This document shows, piece after piece, positions 40,384-48,791 of a stretch of DNA of 58,367 nt. A model generated the notes under the pieces. The model was not told where the DNA came from, ran no database searches, and saw only the letters and a program-made list of their open reading frames with translations. The position numbers were made by a program, and so were the translations under genes. This DNA comes from DAOTZS01 sp034434335 (lineage in GTDB: Bacteria > Chloroflexota > Anaerolineae > CG2-30-64-16), in NCBI GenBank assembly GCA_034434335.1, contig DAOTZS010000208.1, forward strand, positions 1 through 58,367, read 5' to 3'. How positions within the stretch are numbered: the stretch's first letter is position 1; every line of letters begins with the position of its first letter.

Positions 40384-40519
40384 TTGTTTGGGCAACACCT
40401 TCGTGGTTGTGTGACTACGCAGTTCTCGGCGGTAGCCAGCGCGGCCGGGAGTTCCCCCAGCGCATCCCCAATTTGGCATCTCGTTCAAATGAAGTGCCAG
40501 GCCATTGGGCAGGCTATCT
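40384..40519. other. Non-coding gap upstream of the aconitase X promoter
   Basis: No gene, repeat or RNA structure that I can support is visible here. Confidence 0.4.
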
Positions 40520-40548
40520 TTGCCGGCCGGTTGCCTGTATGTTAGAAT
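40520..40548 (+). promoter_or_regulatory. Probable promoter of the aconitase X operon
   Basis: The -35 is TTGCCG (40520-40525) and the -10 is TAGAAT (40543-40548) with a 17-base spacer, plus a TGT extension just before the -10. It lies 77 bases upstream of the start codon. Confidence 0.65.
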
Positions 40549-40625
40549 CCTGGCCGGCAGGTTTCTGAGATGGTGCTGACTGTGCAGGCAGATGAACGGG
40601 GTGAAAGAGCGGGAGAAGAGCAGAG

Positions 40626-41894
40626 GTGGCCGGGCTTTTCCTGACCCGTGAAGAGCAGGCCATGTTGGATGGCGCCGAGGGGCCGGGTGTCCAGCGTGCC
40701 ATGCGCATCGTAGTTGCTCTGGGGCGCATCTATGGCGCGGCCGAGCTGGTGCCGATCAAGCATGCTCAGATCGCGGGGGTCTCGTACAAGAACCTGGGCG
40801 ATGCCGGCGTGCAGTTCCTCAGCCGCTGGGCTGAGGAGGGCGCGCGCGTGCGCGTGCCAGCCACCCTCAACCCCATGGGAATGGAGCGCGACCGCTGGCA
40901 GGCCTGGGGCATCCCCCCCGACTTCGCCCAGCCCCAACTAAGCGTGCTCGATGCGTTTGCCAGGATGGGGGTCAGCCCAACCATGAGCTGCACCCCCTAT
41001 CTGTGGCAGGGCTACCTGCCGGCGCGTGGGGATACGCTGGCGTGGGCCGAGTCGAGCGCCGTGGCCTTTGCTAATTCTGTGATCGGGGCACGCACCAATC
41101 GCGAGGGCGGGCCCAGCGCGCTGGCCGCGGCCATTGTGGGCCGCACTGCCCGCTATGGCTACCATCTGGATGAAGAGCGCCAGGCCGGGTTGGTGGTGGA
41201 GGTGCGTTGCCCGGTGCGGACGGTGGCCGATTTTGGCGCTTTGAGCTATGTGGTGGGCAAGGCGGCGGGCCAGAATGTCATCTGGTTTGCCGACCTGGCT
41301 GCCTGGCTGCCGGCCCTGCCTGGCGAGCTCACGGCCGGCGGCCCGGCTGTGGATCGCCTGAAGACTCTGGGGGCTGGGCTGGCCGCTTACGGCGCGGTGG
41401 CCTTGTATCACATTGCGGGTTATACGCCCGAGGCGCGCGACCTGGGCGAGACCCTGATCCGGCCTGATGCACAGCGTATGGTGGTGGAGAGCCTGGCAGA
41501 AGCATATCGAGTGATGGATGCCGACCCAGATCTACGCCATATTGACCTGGTCGCCATTGGCTGTCCGCACGCCAGCCTGAGCGAGATCGAGGAAGTGGCC
41601 AGATACCTGGCCGGCAAGACCCTGGCGACCCGCCTGTGGGTAACTACCGCCAGGGCTACCCGAGAGCGGGCTGCCGAGTTGGGTTACGTGCAGGCTATCG
41701 AGGCAGCGGGGGGCGAGGTGGTGGCCGACACGTGCGCGGTCGTGGCGCCCCTGCATCTGCTGGGTGTGCGCAGCATGGCTACCAATGCGGGCAAGATGGC
41801 TTGCTACGCGCCCATGCACAGTGGGGTGCGCATGCGCTTTGGCGACCTGGAGGCGTGCCTGAGGGCAGCCGTAACAGGGGAGTGGGGATCATGA
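40626..41894 (+). CDS. Aconitase X large-subunit protein (DUF521)
   Basis: The protein has 422 residues from GTG 40626 (GGGAGAAGAG upstream). AcnX catalytic-domain marks are HAQIAGVSYKNLGDAG, PATLNPMGMERDRW, MSCTPYLWQGYLPARGD (Fe-S Cys), GIGCPHAS-like AIGCPHASLSEIEE and a late MATNAGKMACYAPMHSG (Cys). Known members are archaeal mevalonate 5-phosphate dehydratase and bacterial cis-3-hydroxyproline dehydratase. The small subunit (DUF126) is neither fused nor adjacent, so it must be elsewhere or absent. It overlaps the lipid-kinase start (ATGA). Confidence 0.87.
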   Translation: MAGLFLTREEQAMLDGAEGPGVQRAMRIVVALGRIYGAAELVPIKHAQIAGVSYKNLGDAGVQFLSRWAEEGARVRVPATLNPMGMERDRWQAWGIPPDFAQPQLSVLDAFARMGVSPTMSCTPYLWQGYLPARGDTLAWAESSAVAFANSVIGARTNREGGPSALAAAIVGRTARYGYHLDEERQAGLVVEVRCPVRTVADFGALSYVVGKAAGQNVIWFADLAAWLPALPGELTAGGPAVDRLKTLGAGLAAYGAVALYHIAGYTPEARDLGETLIRPDAQRMVVESLAEAYRVMDADPDLRHIDLVAIGCPHASLSEIEEVARYLAGKTLATRLWVTTARATRERAAELGYVQAIEAAGGEVVADTCAVVAPLHLLGVRSMATNAGKMACYAPMHSGVRMRFGDLEACLRAAVTGEWGS

Positions 41895-42940
41895 AGGCGC
41901 TGATTATCCACAACCCTGCCGCCGGCCAGCGGGATCACAGCGAAGAGTTGGCGCAGATCGTGGCCCTGTTGAAAAGCCATGGCTGGCAGGTGGTAGGGGT
42001 CGAGCCTACGCTGGGTTACAGCGATGCCACTACCTTTGCCCGCCAGGCTGCGGCTCAGAAGTGTGATGTGGTGTTTGTAGCCGGGGGAGATGGCACCCTC
42101 GCCCAGGCGGTGGATGGGTTGGTGGGGACCGATACAGCCCTGGCTGTCTTGCCTGCCGGGACGGGCAATGTCATGGCCCGGCAGTTGAACCTGCCGGTGC
42201 CCGGCGGCCTGCACCCCCGGCCGATGCTGGAAGCGGCGCGGCTGGCCCTGGAGGGCCAGATCCGCAGGGTGGATGTCGGGCGGGTGCGCCCGCGTGGCCA
42301 GAACGGCCCTGCTCACCACTTCCTATGTTGGACTGGTGTGGGGTTTGATGCGCAGGTCAATCAACTGGTCAACCAGGACTACCAGCGCAAGAAACGGCTG
42401 GGCCTGGTGGCCTCGGCAGTGACGGCGGTTTCGTTGCTGAGCACTTTCGCCGGCACTTCGGCGGTGGTGCGGGTGGATGGCCACCGGGTCAGCCGACGCC
42501 TGATCATGCTGGAGGCCAGCAACATCCAGCTCTATGGGGTCTTCTTCAGGATGGCGCCCAGGGCTGTGTTGGATGACGGTTGGCTGGATGTCTACTGTTT
42601 TCAGGGTAGTGGCGCAGCACGTACTCTTTTACACGCCATACGTCTATTGCTGAGCCGCCATGTGCAAGACCCTAAGGTGGATGTCTACCGGGCTCAACAT
42701 GTAGAGGTGTCCACCTATCGGCCGCTGCCTGTACATGTGGATGGGGACTATATTGGTAACACCCCTATAGTTATCGACGTTGTCCCGCGGGCAGTTAATC
42801 TGCTGGTGCCTCCTTACGCGCCGGCAAGCCTCTTCACCGACGGCACCGGGATGCTGCCGCCCGAGTCGGCATGGGACTGGATGCGCCGCATGGCTCACGA
42901 TGCACACGAAGCCATCAGAGAACTGGGGGCGCTGCCGTGA
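41891..42940 (+). CDS. Diacylglycerol/sphingosine kinase-like lipid kinase (YegS/DagK family)
   Basis: The protein has 349 residues from ATG 41891, overlapping the previous stop. KALIIHNPAAGQ starts the fold, FVAGGDGTLAQAVDGLV is the nucleotide-binding GGDGT motif, and LPAGTGNVMARQL follows. The C-terminal beta-sandwich is present (VHVDGDYIGNTPIVIDV). It phosphorylates a diacylglycerol-like lipid or polyprenol. Soluble, it acts at the membrane surface. It is translationally coupled to the genes before and after (ATGA and GTGA overlaps). Confidence 0.88.
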   Translation: MKALIIHNPAAGQRDHSEELAQIVALLKSHGWQVVGVEPTLGYSDATTFARQAAAQKCDVVFVAGGDGTLAQAVDGLVGTDTALAVLPAGTGNVMARQLNLPVPGGLHPRPMLEAARLALEGQIRRVDVGRVRPRGQNGPAHHFLCWTGVGFDAQVNQLVNQDYQRKKRLGLVASAVTAVSLLSTFAGTSAVVRVDGHRVSRRLIMLEASNIQLYGVFFRMAPRAVLDDGWLDVYCFQGSGAARTLLHAIRLLLSRHVQDPKVDVYRAQHVEVSTYRPLPVHVDGDYIGNTPIVIDVVPRAVNLLVPPYAPASLFTDGTGMLPPESAWDWMRRMAHDAHEAIRELGALP

Positions 42941-43986
42941 GATATCTCAACCTCCTCTTAGTCTGCGCGCCGGCGGCGATTGTGGGCCGTTTCCTGGGGT
43001 GGTCGCCGACATGGCTGTTCATCCTTTCAGCGTTGGCCGTAATCCCTGCAGCGGGCCTCCTGGGCCAGGCCACAGAAGAGCTGGCCAGCCATACCAGCCC
43101 TCGGGCCGGCGGGCTTCTCAACGCCACCCTGGGTAACGCCGCGGAATTGATTATCACCGTCTTCGCCATTCGCGCCGGCCTGTTGGAGTTGGTCAAGGCC
43201 TCCATTACGGGCTCGATCCTGGGCAACGTGCTCCTGGTCATGGGGTTGAGCGTCTTCGTAGGAGGCCTGAAGAACGGCGAGCAGACCTTTGATGCGCGGC
43301 ATGCAGGGGTGAATGCTACCCAACTGATCCTGGCTCTGCTGGCGTTGGTCATCCCTTCCCTCTTCTTTTTCGCCCATACCGAAAGCGAAGGACCGGTGGA
43401 GTGGCTCAGCCTGGGCACCGCGGTGACGATGTTGGTAGTCTACGCGCTGGGCCTTCTTTTCTCCTTCCGCCACACCAGCCCTGAGCCGGCATTGGGCCAG
43501 GAGGTGCATGCCGAGCACCCTGGCATGAGCGTTGGCCAGGCGTTGGCGCTGTTGGTCGGCGCCACGGTATTGATCGCCTGGCTCAGCGAGATCCTGGTTG
43601 CCGCGGTGGAGCATACGGTGGCCGAGCTGGGTGTATCGGAGTTCTTCATCGGTATCATCGTGGTACCACTGGTGGGGAACGTGGCGGAGCACGCGGTGGC
43701 TGTGCAGGCCGCCTGGAAGGACAGGATGGAGCTCAGCATGGCTGTTTCGGTGGGCTCCAGCCTGCAGATCGCCCTTTTTGTGGCTCCTGTGCTGGTGTTT
43801 CTCAGCCTCCTGCTGGGCCACCCTCTGACCCTGGTGTTCAATCAATTCGAGATCGTTGCCCTTTTCGGTGGCAGCCTGATCGCGGCGCTGGTGTTCCAGG
43901 ACGGGCGTTCTAATTGGTTGGAGGGTGTCCAGTTGCTGGGGGTGTATGTGATCCTGGCTCTGGCGTTTCTGTTCCTGCGGCCTTGA
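42937..43986 (+). CDS. Calcium/proton antiporter (CaCA, ChaA/VCX type)
   Basis: The protein has 349 residues from GTG 42937, overlapping the previous stop (GTGA). About 11 helices are seen, with the two inverted CAX repeat motifs: GLLNATLGNAAELIITVFA and VVPLVGNVAEHAVAVQAA, each with the ion-binding Asn/Glu. It exports Ca2+ in exchange for H+ at the inner membrane. Coupling with a lipid kinase is positional only. Confidence 0.92.
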   Translation: MRYLNLLLVCAPAAIVGRFLGWSPTWLFILSALAVIPAAGLLGQATEELASHTSPRAGGLLNATLGNAAELIITVFAIRAGLLELVKASITGSILGNVLLVMGLSVFVGGLKNGEQTFDARHAGVNATQLILALLALVIPSLFFFAHTESEGPVEWLSLGTAVTMLVVYALGLLFSFRHTSPEPALGQEVHAEHPGMSVGQALALLVGATVLIAWLSEILVAAVEHTVAELGVSEFFIGIIVVPLVGNVAEHAVAVQAAWKDRMELSMAVSVGSSLQIALFVAPVLVFLSLLLGHPLTLVFNQFEIVALFGGSLIAALVFQDGRSNWLEGVQLLGVYVILALAFLFLRP

Positions 43987-44022
43987 GCGGGGCTATTGAC
44001 CTGGACATTAGGAGGTTTCCCG

Positions 44023-44649
44023 GTGCTGGTTCTGGCCTCTGCGTCGCCACGGCGTCAGGCCTTGCTGGCTGCGCTGGGCGTCCCTTTTGTTGTGGATGGG
44101 GCAGATGTGGATGAGGAGCCGCGGGTGGGAGAGGGCCCCGTGGCACTGGCCGTCCGCCTGAGCCAGGCCAAAGCCCAGGCCGTGGCATCCCGCCGGCCGG
44201 ATGCCACGGTGCTGGCGGCTGATACGGTGGTCGCGCTGGATGGAGATGTGTTGGGAAAACCGGCCCATGCGGATGAGGCGGTTGAGATGTTGCGCGCCCT
44301 GCGGGGCCGGGCGCATCGGGTCTACACCGCCGTGGCGCTCGTTCACCACGGCCGCCTGGCCATGGGCCTGGCAGCCAGTGAAGTCACCATGCGCGCCTAT
44401 TCAGACGAGGAGATCGCGGCCTATGTGGCCAGCGGCGATCCCCTCGACAAGGCCGGCGCCTATGCCATCCAAAACCCGGACTTCATGCCGGTGATTGCCT
44501 GGCGGGGCTGTTACACCAGCATCATGGGACTGCCCCTGGGGGTCGTCTCTGATTTGCTGAGGTGGGCCGGGGTGCCAGTGGCTGTGCCAGCAGCCTCTGT
44601 CTGCCAGCAGCTAGGCGTGCGCTGCTGCCTGGATGCCGACACGCCGTAG
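44023..44649 (+). CDS. maf: Maf-like nucleotide pyrophosphatase
   Basis: The protein has 208 residues from GTG 44023, chosen because AGGAGG lies 7 bases upstream and the product then begins VLVLASASPRRQALL, the family start. ADTVVALDGDVLGKP and GDPLDKAGAYAIQ are the other Maf motifs. Maf proteins hydrolyse dTTP/UTP or modified nucleotides. The C-terminal ~20 residues extend beyond the usual end and carry three cysteines. Confidence 0.92.
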   Translation: MLVLASASPRRQALLAALGVPFVVDGADVDEEPRVGEGPVALAVRLSQAKAQAVASRRPDATVLAADTVVALDGDVLGKPAHADEAVEMLRALRGRAHRVYTAVALVHHGRLAMGLAASEVTMRAYSDEEIAAYVASGDPLDKAGAYAIQNPDFMPVIAWRGCYTSIMGLPLGVVSDLLRWAGVPVAVPAASVCQQLGVRCCLDADTP

Positions 44650-44737
44650 CTCCGATCCGGTTGCATCTGGGCTGCGGCGGCTCTGCTTTGCGGCAGGTAT
44701 GCCAGGCTTTCTTACGTCTACAGGTCAAAATTCGCCA

Positions 44738-47002
44738 TTACTGCCGCCTCTCGCACGCCTCCAGGCGCACTTCGTCCAGGAAGAAGTTGGTGAAGTAAGC
44801 ACCGTCATTGCGCGCCACGAAATGAACCTGGAGAGTTTGGCCCACCAGGTCTGACAGGTCGTGGCTGGAGGTATACCAGTAGGGATGGGCATCGGTATTG
44901 TGGAGGGTCTCCAGCCGGCGCAAAAGCTGACCTGTGGCCGAGCGCACCTCGACGGTCAGCACATCGCGTGGCTCTGCTGCCGGCTCCGTGGTGACGACCG
45001 CCCAGGCATAGTCCAGATGCAGGCTCTGGACTGAGGGGCGGATGAAGGCCGTCTGGAAAACATCGTCCTCGATGTTGACCCCACGGCCCAGCCAGAGGCA
45101 GTAGCCCCCGGCATAGCAACTGGCGGTCATCAGGCCGGCGAAGGGAGAGGCGTTCCACCCGGCCAGAGTACCCTCTTCGAAGCCGCCATTTTGCAGCATA
45201 TTGTGACACGTGATAGACCCAGTCTGGCCGCTCTGGTACTGGGGCCCATTGATCAGCGCCAGGTAGGAGCGGTGCGAGGCCAGCAGCACCTGACGGCCGA
45301 TGTGATTATTCTCAGCTACCGGGTCGGAGATGCCGGCTGGTAGCAGCACGTCCGCGGCCAGGGCATGGATGCCAGGGCTGGGATTGAGCCAGCGGTAGAC
45401 GACCTCGGCCTGGGCCCCCGGCATCAGCTCGGGCAGGGTTCCCTGGTGAAGGAGTTGGGTGCCGTCCCAGAGCTGCAACATGGCCCCCGGAACGCTCATG
45501 CCGGCCAGGTTCTCTACAGTCACGGTGAGGGCGAGAGGCGAGCCTGCGTCCCAGGCCGCCTCTGTTTGGCCTGTCACCGCAGAGAGTACCAATGAGGTCA
45601 GGTGCAGGTCGGCCATCGGGCCGATCGAATGGCGATTGTCCTCTTCGTTGGATTCGCCGATCGCGTTCTCGCTGTCCACTGTGACCACAACTCTCCAGTC
45701 GGTGCCTGCCGGCTTGGTCCAGGCAGCCTCGACGATGGCGTTGCCGGCGTAGCGGGCTGGCAGGCTGCTGACCACCTGGCTGGCGATCAGGCGCCCCGCC
45801 TGATCCTGGATCACGACCCGGAAGGGCTGTTGGACGGGGGTATTGCCCCGGTTTTGGATGATGGCCCGTATTGTCACTGGTTGCGCCACGTCTGAGGCCA
45901 GGGCCTTACCGGCCTGGGGCTGGAGGGTCACCCTGGCCACGACCAGATTAACGTAAGGACGACGGAGTGGCCCTGTCTGCTCTGCAAAGACCTGCCCCAT
46001 TGGTCGCATCTGGCGGGTATAGGGGTCCATCAGGCCGGCGATTGTGTTGCCGGCGTTGTTGAAGCTGGTGTCATCCAGGCTATACCACATCCAGCGTTGG
46101 ACCAGGTGATAGTCGTCGGCCGGGTAGCCCAGCTCTGGATCCCGGGCTGTGAGCATCCAGTTGGCGGTATTGACGAAGAAATCGCGTACGCGCGGCAGGT
46201 CATAGCCGCTCTCCTCGGGGAAGAGGATGCCGTATTCGCTGATCACCAGCGGTTTGTCGCGCTGGCCATGTTCCGCCATCCAGTGGCGCATGGCCATGAT
46301 ATGCTCCTGAAAGATGGCCAGGTCATCGTGCTTGTTGGCGGGGTAGGTGGCCGGCCGTGCGCCGTAGTAGCCTGGCGGGATGCCGCAGCCCCATTCTCCT
46401 GGCACCTCTTGCAGGATATAGTTGTGGATGTTCCAGACGTCGGCCGGCAGGGGGCTCCCATATAGCTCCTGATAGGCATCGAGGACAGCCGACAGCCAGC
46501 CCAATCGCAACGGGGTAGGCTGCACGATGCCACCAGCCGCCACCTGGGCCGACGGGTCCAGGGCCTTGATGGCGAAGTAAGCCTGGCGGTACTGGGTGGC
46601 ATACTGGACGGGCGTGACATTATCCTGTCTGAACATATCGGGCTCATTGCCGATCAGCCAGAGGCCGCCTGGGTCTGCTTCGACCGCGGCTGTCAGCCGC
46701 GCCTGGTCCAGATGCAGCCCTTCCGGGCTGAGCCGGATTACATGGGCAGCTACGATGCCATCCGGGTGGCTGGCGTTCTCGGCCAGGCCCCAGTTCTGAT
46801 ACCAGCCGGCGTTCAGCGGCACCACGTTGTAGTTATCAATCCCGTACAGCACGCCAAAGCCGAAACGCTCGTTGGGGGACGGAAACAGATTGGTGGCCCC
46901 CGGTGGGGGCGTCTGAGCTGTTGCGATTCGCCTCCCGTTGGCCGGACCCGCTAAGAGCAAGATCATCGCCAATAAGAGCCAGAATCGAACGCACCATCGC
47001 AT
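44738..47002 (-). CDS. Secreted glycosidase-like protein with CARDB domains
   Basis: The protein has 754 residues with AAAGGAGAG before ATG 47002. It has a signal peptide (hydrophobic 8-22). Residues ~45-360 are a TIM-barrel glycoside-hydrolase-like domain with LWLIGNEPDM (acid/base Glu in an N-E-P motif) and VISEYGILFP (nucleophile-like Glu), as in clan GH-A. Two CARDB-type beta-sandwich modules (~370-590: VDSENAIGESNEEDN and PVAENNHIG) and a C-terminal carbohydrate-binding-like jelly roll beginning NGGFEEGTLAGW follow. It probably binds or cuts an external glycan; the substrate is not identifiable. Confidence 0.8.
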   Translation of the reverse strand: MRWCVRFWLLLAMILLLAGPANGRRIATAQTPPPGATNLFPSPNERFGFGVLYGIDNYNVVPLNAGWYQNWGLAENASHPDGIVAAHVIRLSPEGLHLDQARLTAAVEADPGGLWLIGNEPDMFRQDNVTPVQYATQYRQAYFAIKALDPSAQVAAGGIVQPTPLRLGWLSAVLDAYQELYGSPLPADVWNIHNYILQEVPGEWGCGIPPGYYGARPATYPANKHDDLAIFQEHIMAMRHWMAEHGQRDKPLVISEYGILFPEESGYDLPRVRDFFVNTANWMLTARDPELGYPADDYHLVQRWMWYSLDDTSFNNAGNTIAGLMDPYTRQMRPMGQVFAEQTGPLRRPYVNLVVARVTLQPQAGKALASDVAQPVTIRAIIQNRGNTPVQQPFRVVIQDQAGRLIASQVVSSLPARYAGNAIVEAAWTKPAGTDWRVVVTVDSENAIGESNEEDNRHSIGPMADLHLTSLVLSAVTGQTEAAWDAGSPLALTVTVENLAGMSVPGAMLQLWDGTQLLHQGTLPELMPGAQAEVVYRWLNPSPGIHALAADVLLPAGISDPVAENNHIGRQVLLASHRSYLALINGPQYQSGQTGSITCHNMLQNGGFEEGTLAGWNASPFAGLMTASCYAGGYCLWLGRGVNIEDDVFQTAFIRPSVQSLHLDYAWAVVTTEPAAEPRDVLTVEVRSATGQLLRRLETLHNTDAHPYWYTSSHDLSDLVGQTLQVHFVARNDGAYFTNFFLDEVRLEACERRQ

Positions 47003-47213
47003 CTTTTACTCTCCTTTTCCCGGGCAAATTGAACTATCTCCAACTTCAGAATAGCATACCTGGACGCCAGCGTCCATAGGACAGTCAGCCCAAAAAGGGG
47101 TCGTGTTGGACTGGGGTCAGGGGGTGGCCGGTGCAGGGATTAGCACCAATGTATTCTGTACCAGTGGCGACCAGACACGGGGGGAGGCAATGAGGTCTCT
47201 TTAGCGAGAGGGG

Positions 47214-48584
47214 TCAGCGCTTGAACTGTTGTACGAAGTCCCGTGTCATCTGCATGTACCTGTCACCGTACATCACGCTGGGCTCGATGTAAGTCCCTTC
47301 GACCCACTCGTTGAAACTGTGGATCCACAGCCAGTCGGGATTGCTCTTCAGCGCGGCGTCAAAGGTGGCGCGATAGAAGGCACCGTCCTGCCGCTCACGG
47401 CGGTGGGGCTTGGACGGCACACGCACATCCGCCTTGCACCCGGCCCGCAGGTCATCCCAGCCAGGTGTCAGGGTAGCGATCCACAGCTTGGGTCTTCCTG
47501 TCCGCTGCTCCCACGCCCGTACCTGGCTGGCCCACCGGGAGGCCTTGACGAAATCGTTGGGATAGTCGGCGTGGGTGATCTTGAAAACGTAGAGGCCATC
47601 GAAGACGGCCAGATAGCTGGGGTCCAACCCCTCAGCGATCCACCAGGTTCGCGCCTCAGGGTCTACCTGGCCCCGGATGGCGGCCCAGGCCTGTTGCGGG
47701 GTCTGCCCGGCCTCTATGGGCACCCTGTAGACATCGGTAAAGAAGATCACCGGCTTGCCCTGGTAGCGCAGGAAGTTGGGGTGGGCGCTGTAGCTATCAA
47801 GCAGATAGCGAATGGCCTCGGCTACATTCTGTTGGCTCGCCGGCGGGGAGCCGTGCCAGATATGACGGGAGAAGACCACTGTGGAGCGGAAGTACTTGCC
47901 CTGGGATTGAGCCAGCAGGGTGGCGAAGTTGCGGTCGGTGCGCTCACCGGGCGCAAACCAATGCAGGGTAAAGCCATCCAGCCCCACGTCCATGGCCATC
48001 TGGACATGCCGGGCTATAGCCTGCGGATCGTCAGAGCCGTAGGGCTGGAGCGGCCTGTCGCCAGCACTGATGTTGCAGGCGTCCCAGCCGTTTGCATCAT
48101 ACCAGGCAAAGTAGTTCGCCAGCACCAACTTCTCGCCCACCATGTGCTCCGGCTGCGGCTGAGAAGGAGGCGGGAGTGGGATTTTCTCGGCCACGGGCAC
48201 CTGATCAAGGGAACCTGAGGGCGCCAATAGCGGCACATAGACCCATCCTTCCCGCCCGTTGGCCAGCTGTACGTGAGACCACTGGCGGTCAGGACTCAAC
48301 TCCAGCAGGATTACCAGCGCTCCCTGGTTCAACCCGTCAATGATCGGGTAATTAGTGCCCGGCCCGCCGCGCACATTGAGCCTGCTTACATTGACAGTAC
48401 CACTGACTTGAGCGACAGTCTGGCCAGGCTCTTCGTTCACACTGTGCACTGCGGCGCGGTGGCCTTGGTCCTCCAGGGACTCGCCCGGCGGTACGCCGGC
48501 CAACGCTAACGCTGGCAGAAAAGCCTCCAGCAAGATGAAGGCTAAAGTTGCACATGCTCCCAAACGATGCCGTATTATGGCCAC
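47214..48584 (-). CDS. Secreted SH3b-GH99/GH71-like protein
   Basis: The protein has 456 residues. A signal peptide occupies ~1-30. A bacterial SH3 domain (residues ~62-120: SRLNVRGGPGTNYPIIDGL, GWVYVPLL) should bind cell wall or peptide. A TIM-barrel region from ~150 (LVLANYFAWYDANGWDA, GLDGFTLHWFAPG, WLWIHSFNEWVEGTYIEP) matches endo-mannosidase-like GH99/GH71 relatives; the FNEWVEGT block is their typical C-terminal motif. It acts outside the membrane on a polysaccharide. It is separated from the other glycosidase-like gene by 211 bases of non-coding DNA. Confidence 0.8.
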   Translation of the reverse strand: MAIIRHRLGACATLAFILLEAFLPALALAGVPPGESLEDQGHRAAVHSVNEEPGQTVAQVSGTVNVSRLNVRGGPGTNYPIIDGLNQGALVILLELSPDRQWSHVQLANGREGWVYVPLLAPSGSLDQVPVAEKIPLPPPSQPQPEHMVGEKLVLANYFAWYDANGWDACNISAGDRPLQPYGSDDPQAIARHVQMAMDVGLDGFTLHWFAPGERTDRNFATLLAQSQGKYFRSTVVFSRHIWHGSPPASQQNVAEAIRYLLDSYSAHPNFLRYQGKPVIFFTDVYRVPIEAGQTPQQAWAAIRGQVDPEARTWWIAEGLDPSYLAVFDGLYVFKITHADYPNDFVKASRWASQVRAWEQRTGRPKLWIATLTPGWDDLRAGCKADVRVPSKPHRRERQDGAFYRATFDAALKSNPDWLWIHSFNEWVEGTYIEPSVMYGDRYMQMTRDFVQQFKR

Positions 48585-48698
48585 AGATATCTCTCCTGAG
48601 AGGAGTCAGGCGCCGCACCACATTCTACCACAGGCCAGAGAGAGGTCAACTGCGCAAAGCCGCAAAGCATAAGACTGGCGCAGACAGGCGAAGGATGT

Positions 48699-48704
48699 TA
48701 GAAT
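48699..48704 (+). promoter_or_regulatory. Possible -10 box of the helicase gene
   Basis: TGTTAGAAT repeats the extended -10 seen at 40541. The matching -35 (TGGCGC-like, 17 bases upstream) is poor, so this is tentative. Confidence 0.35.
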
Positions 48705-48791
48705 AGCTCCTGGCAGTTGCACATGAAGCCAGGCAGGCTGGCCTTATCACTAACCTCAGTGACCAGACGAGCCAAAGGAGCAGGACAAGCC

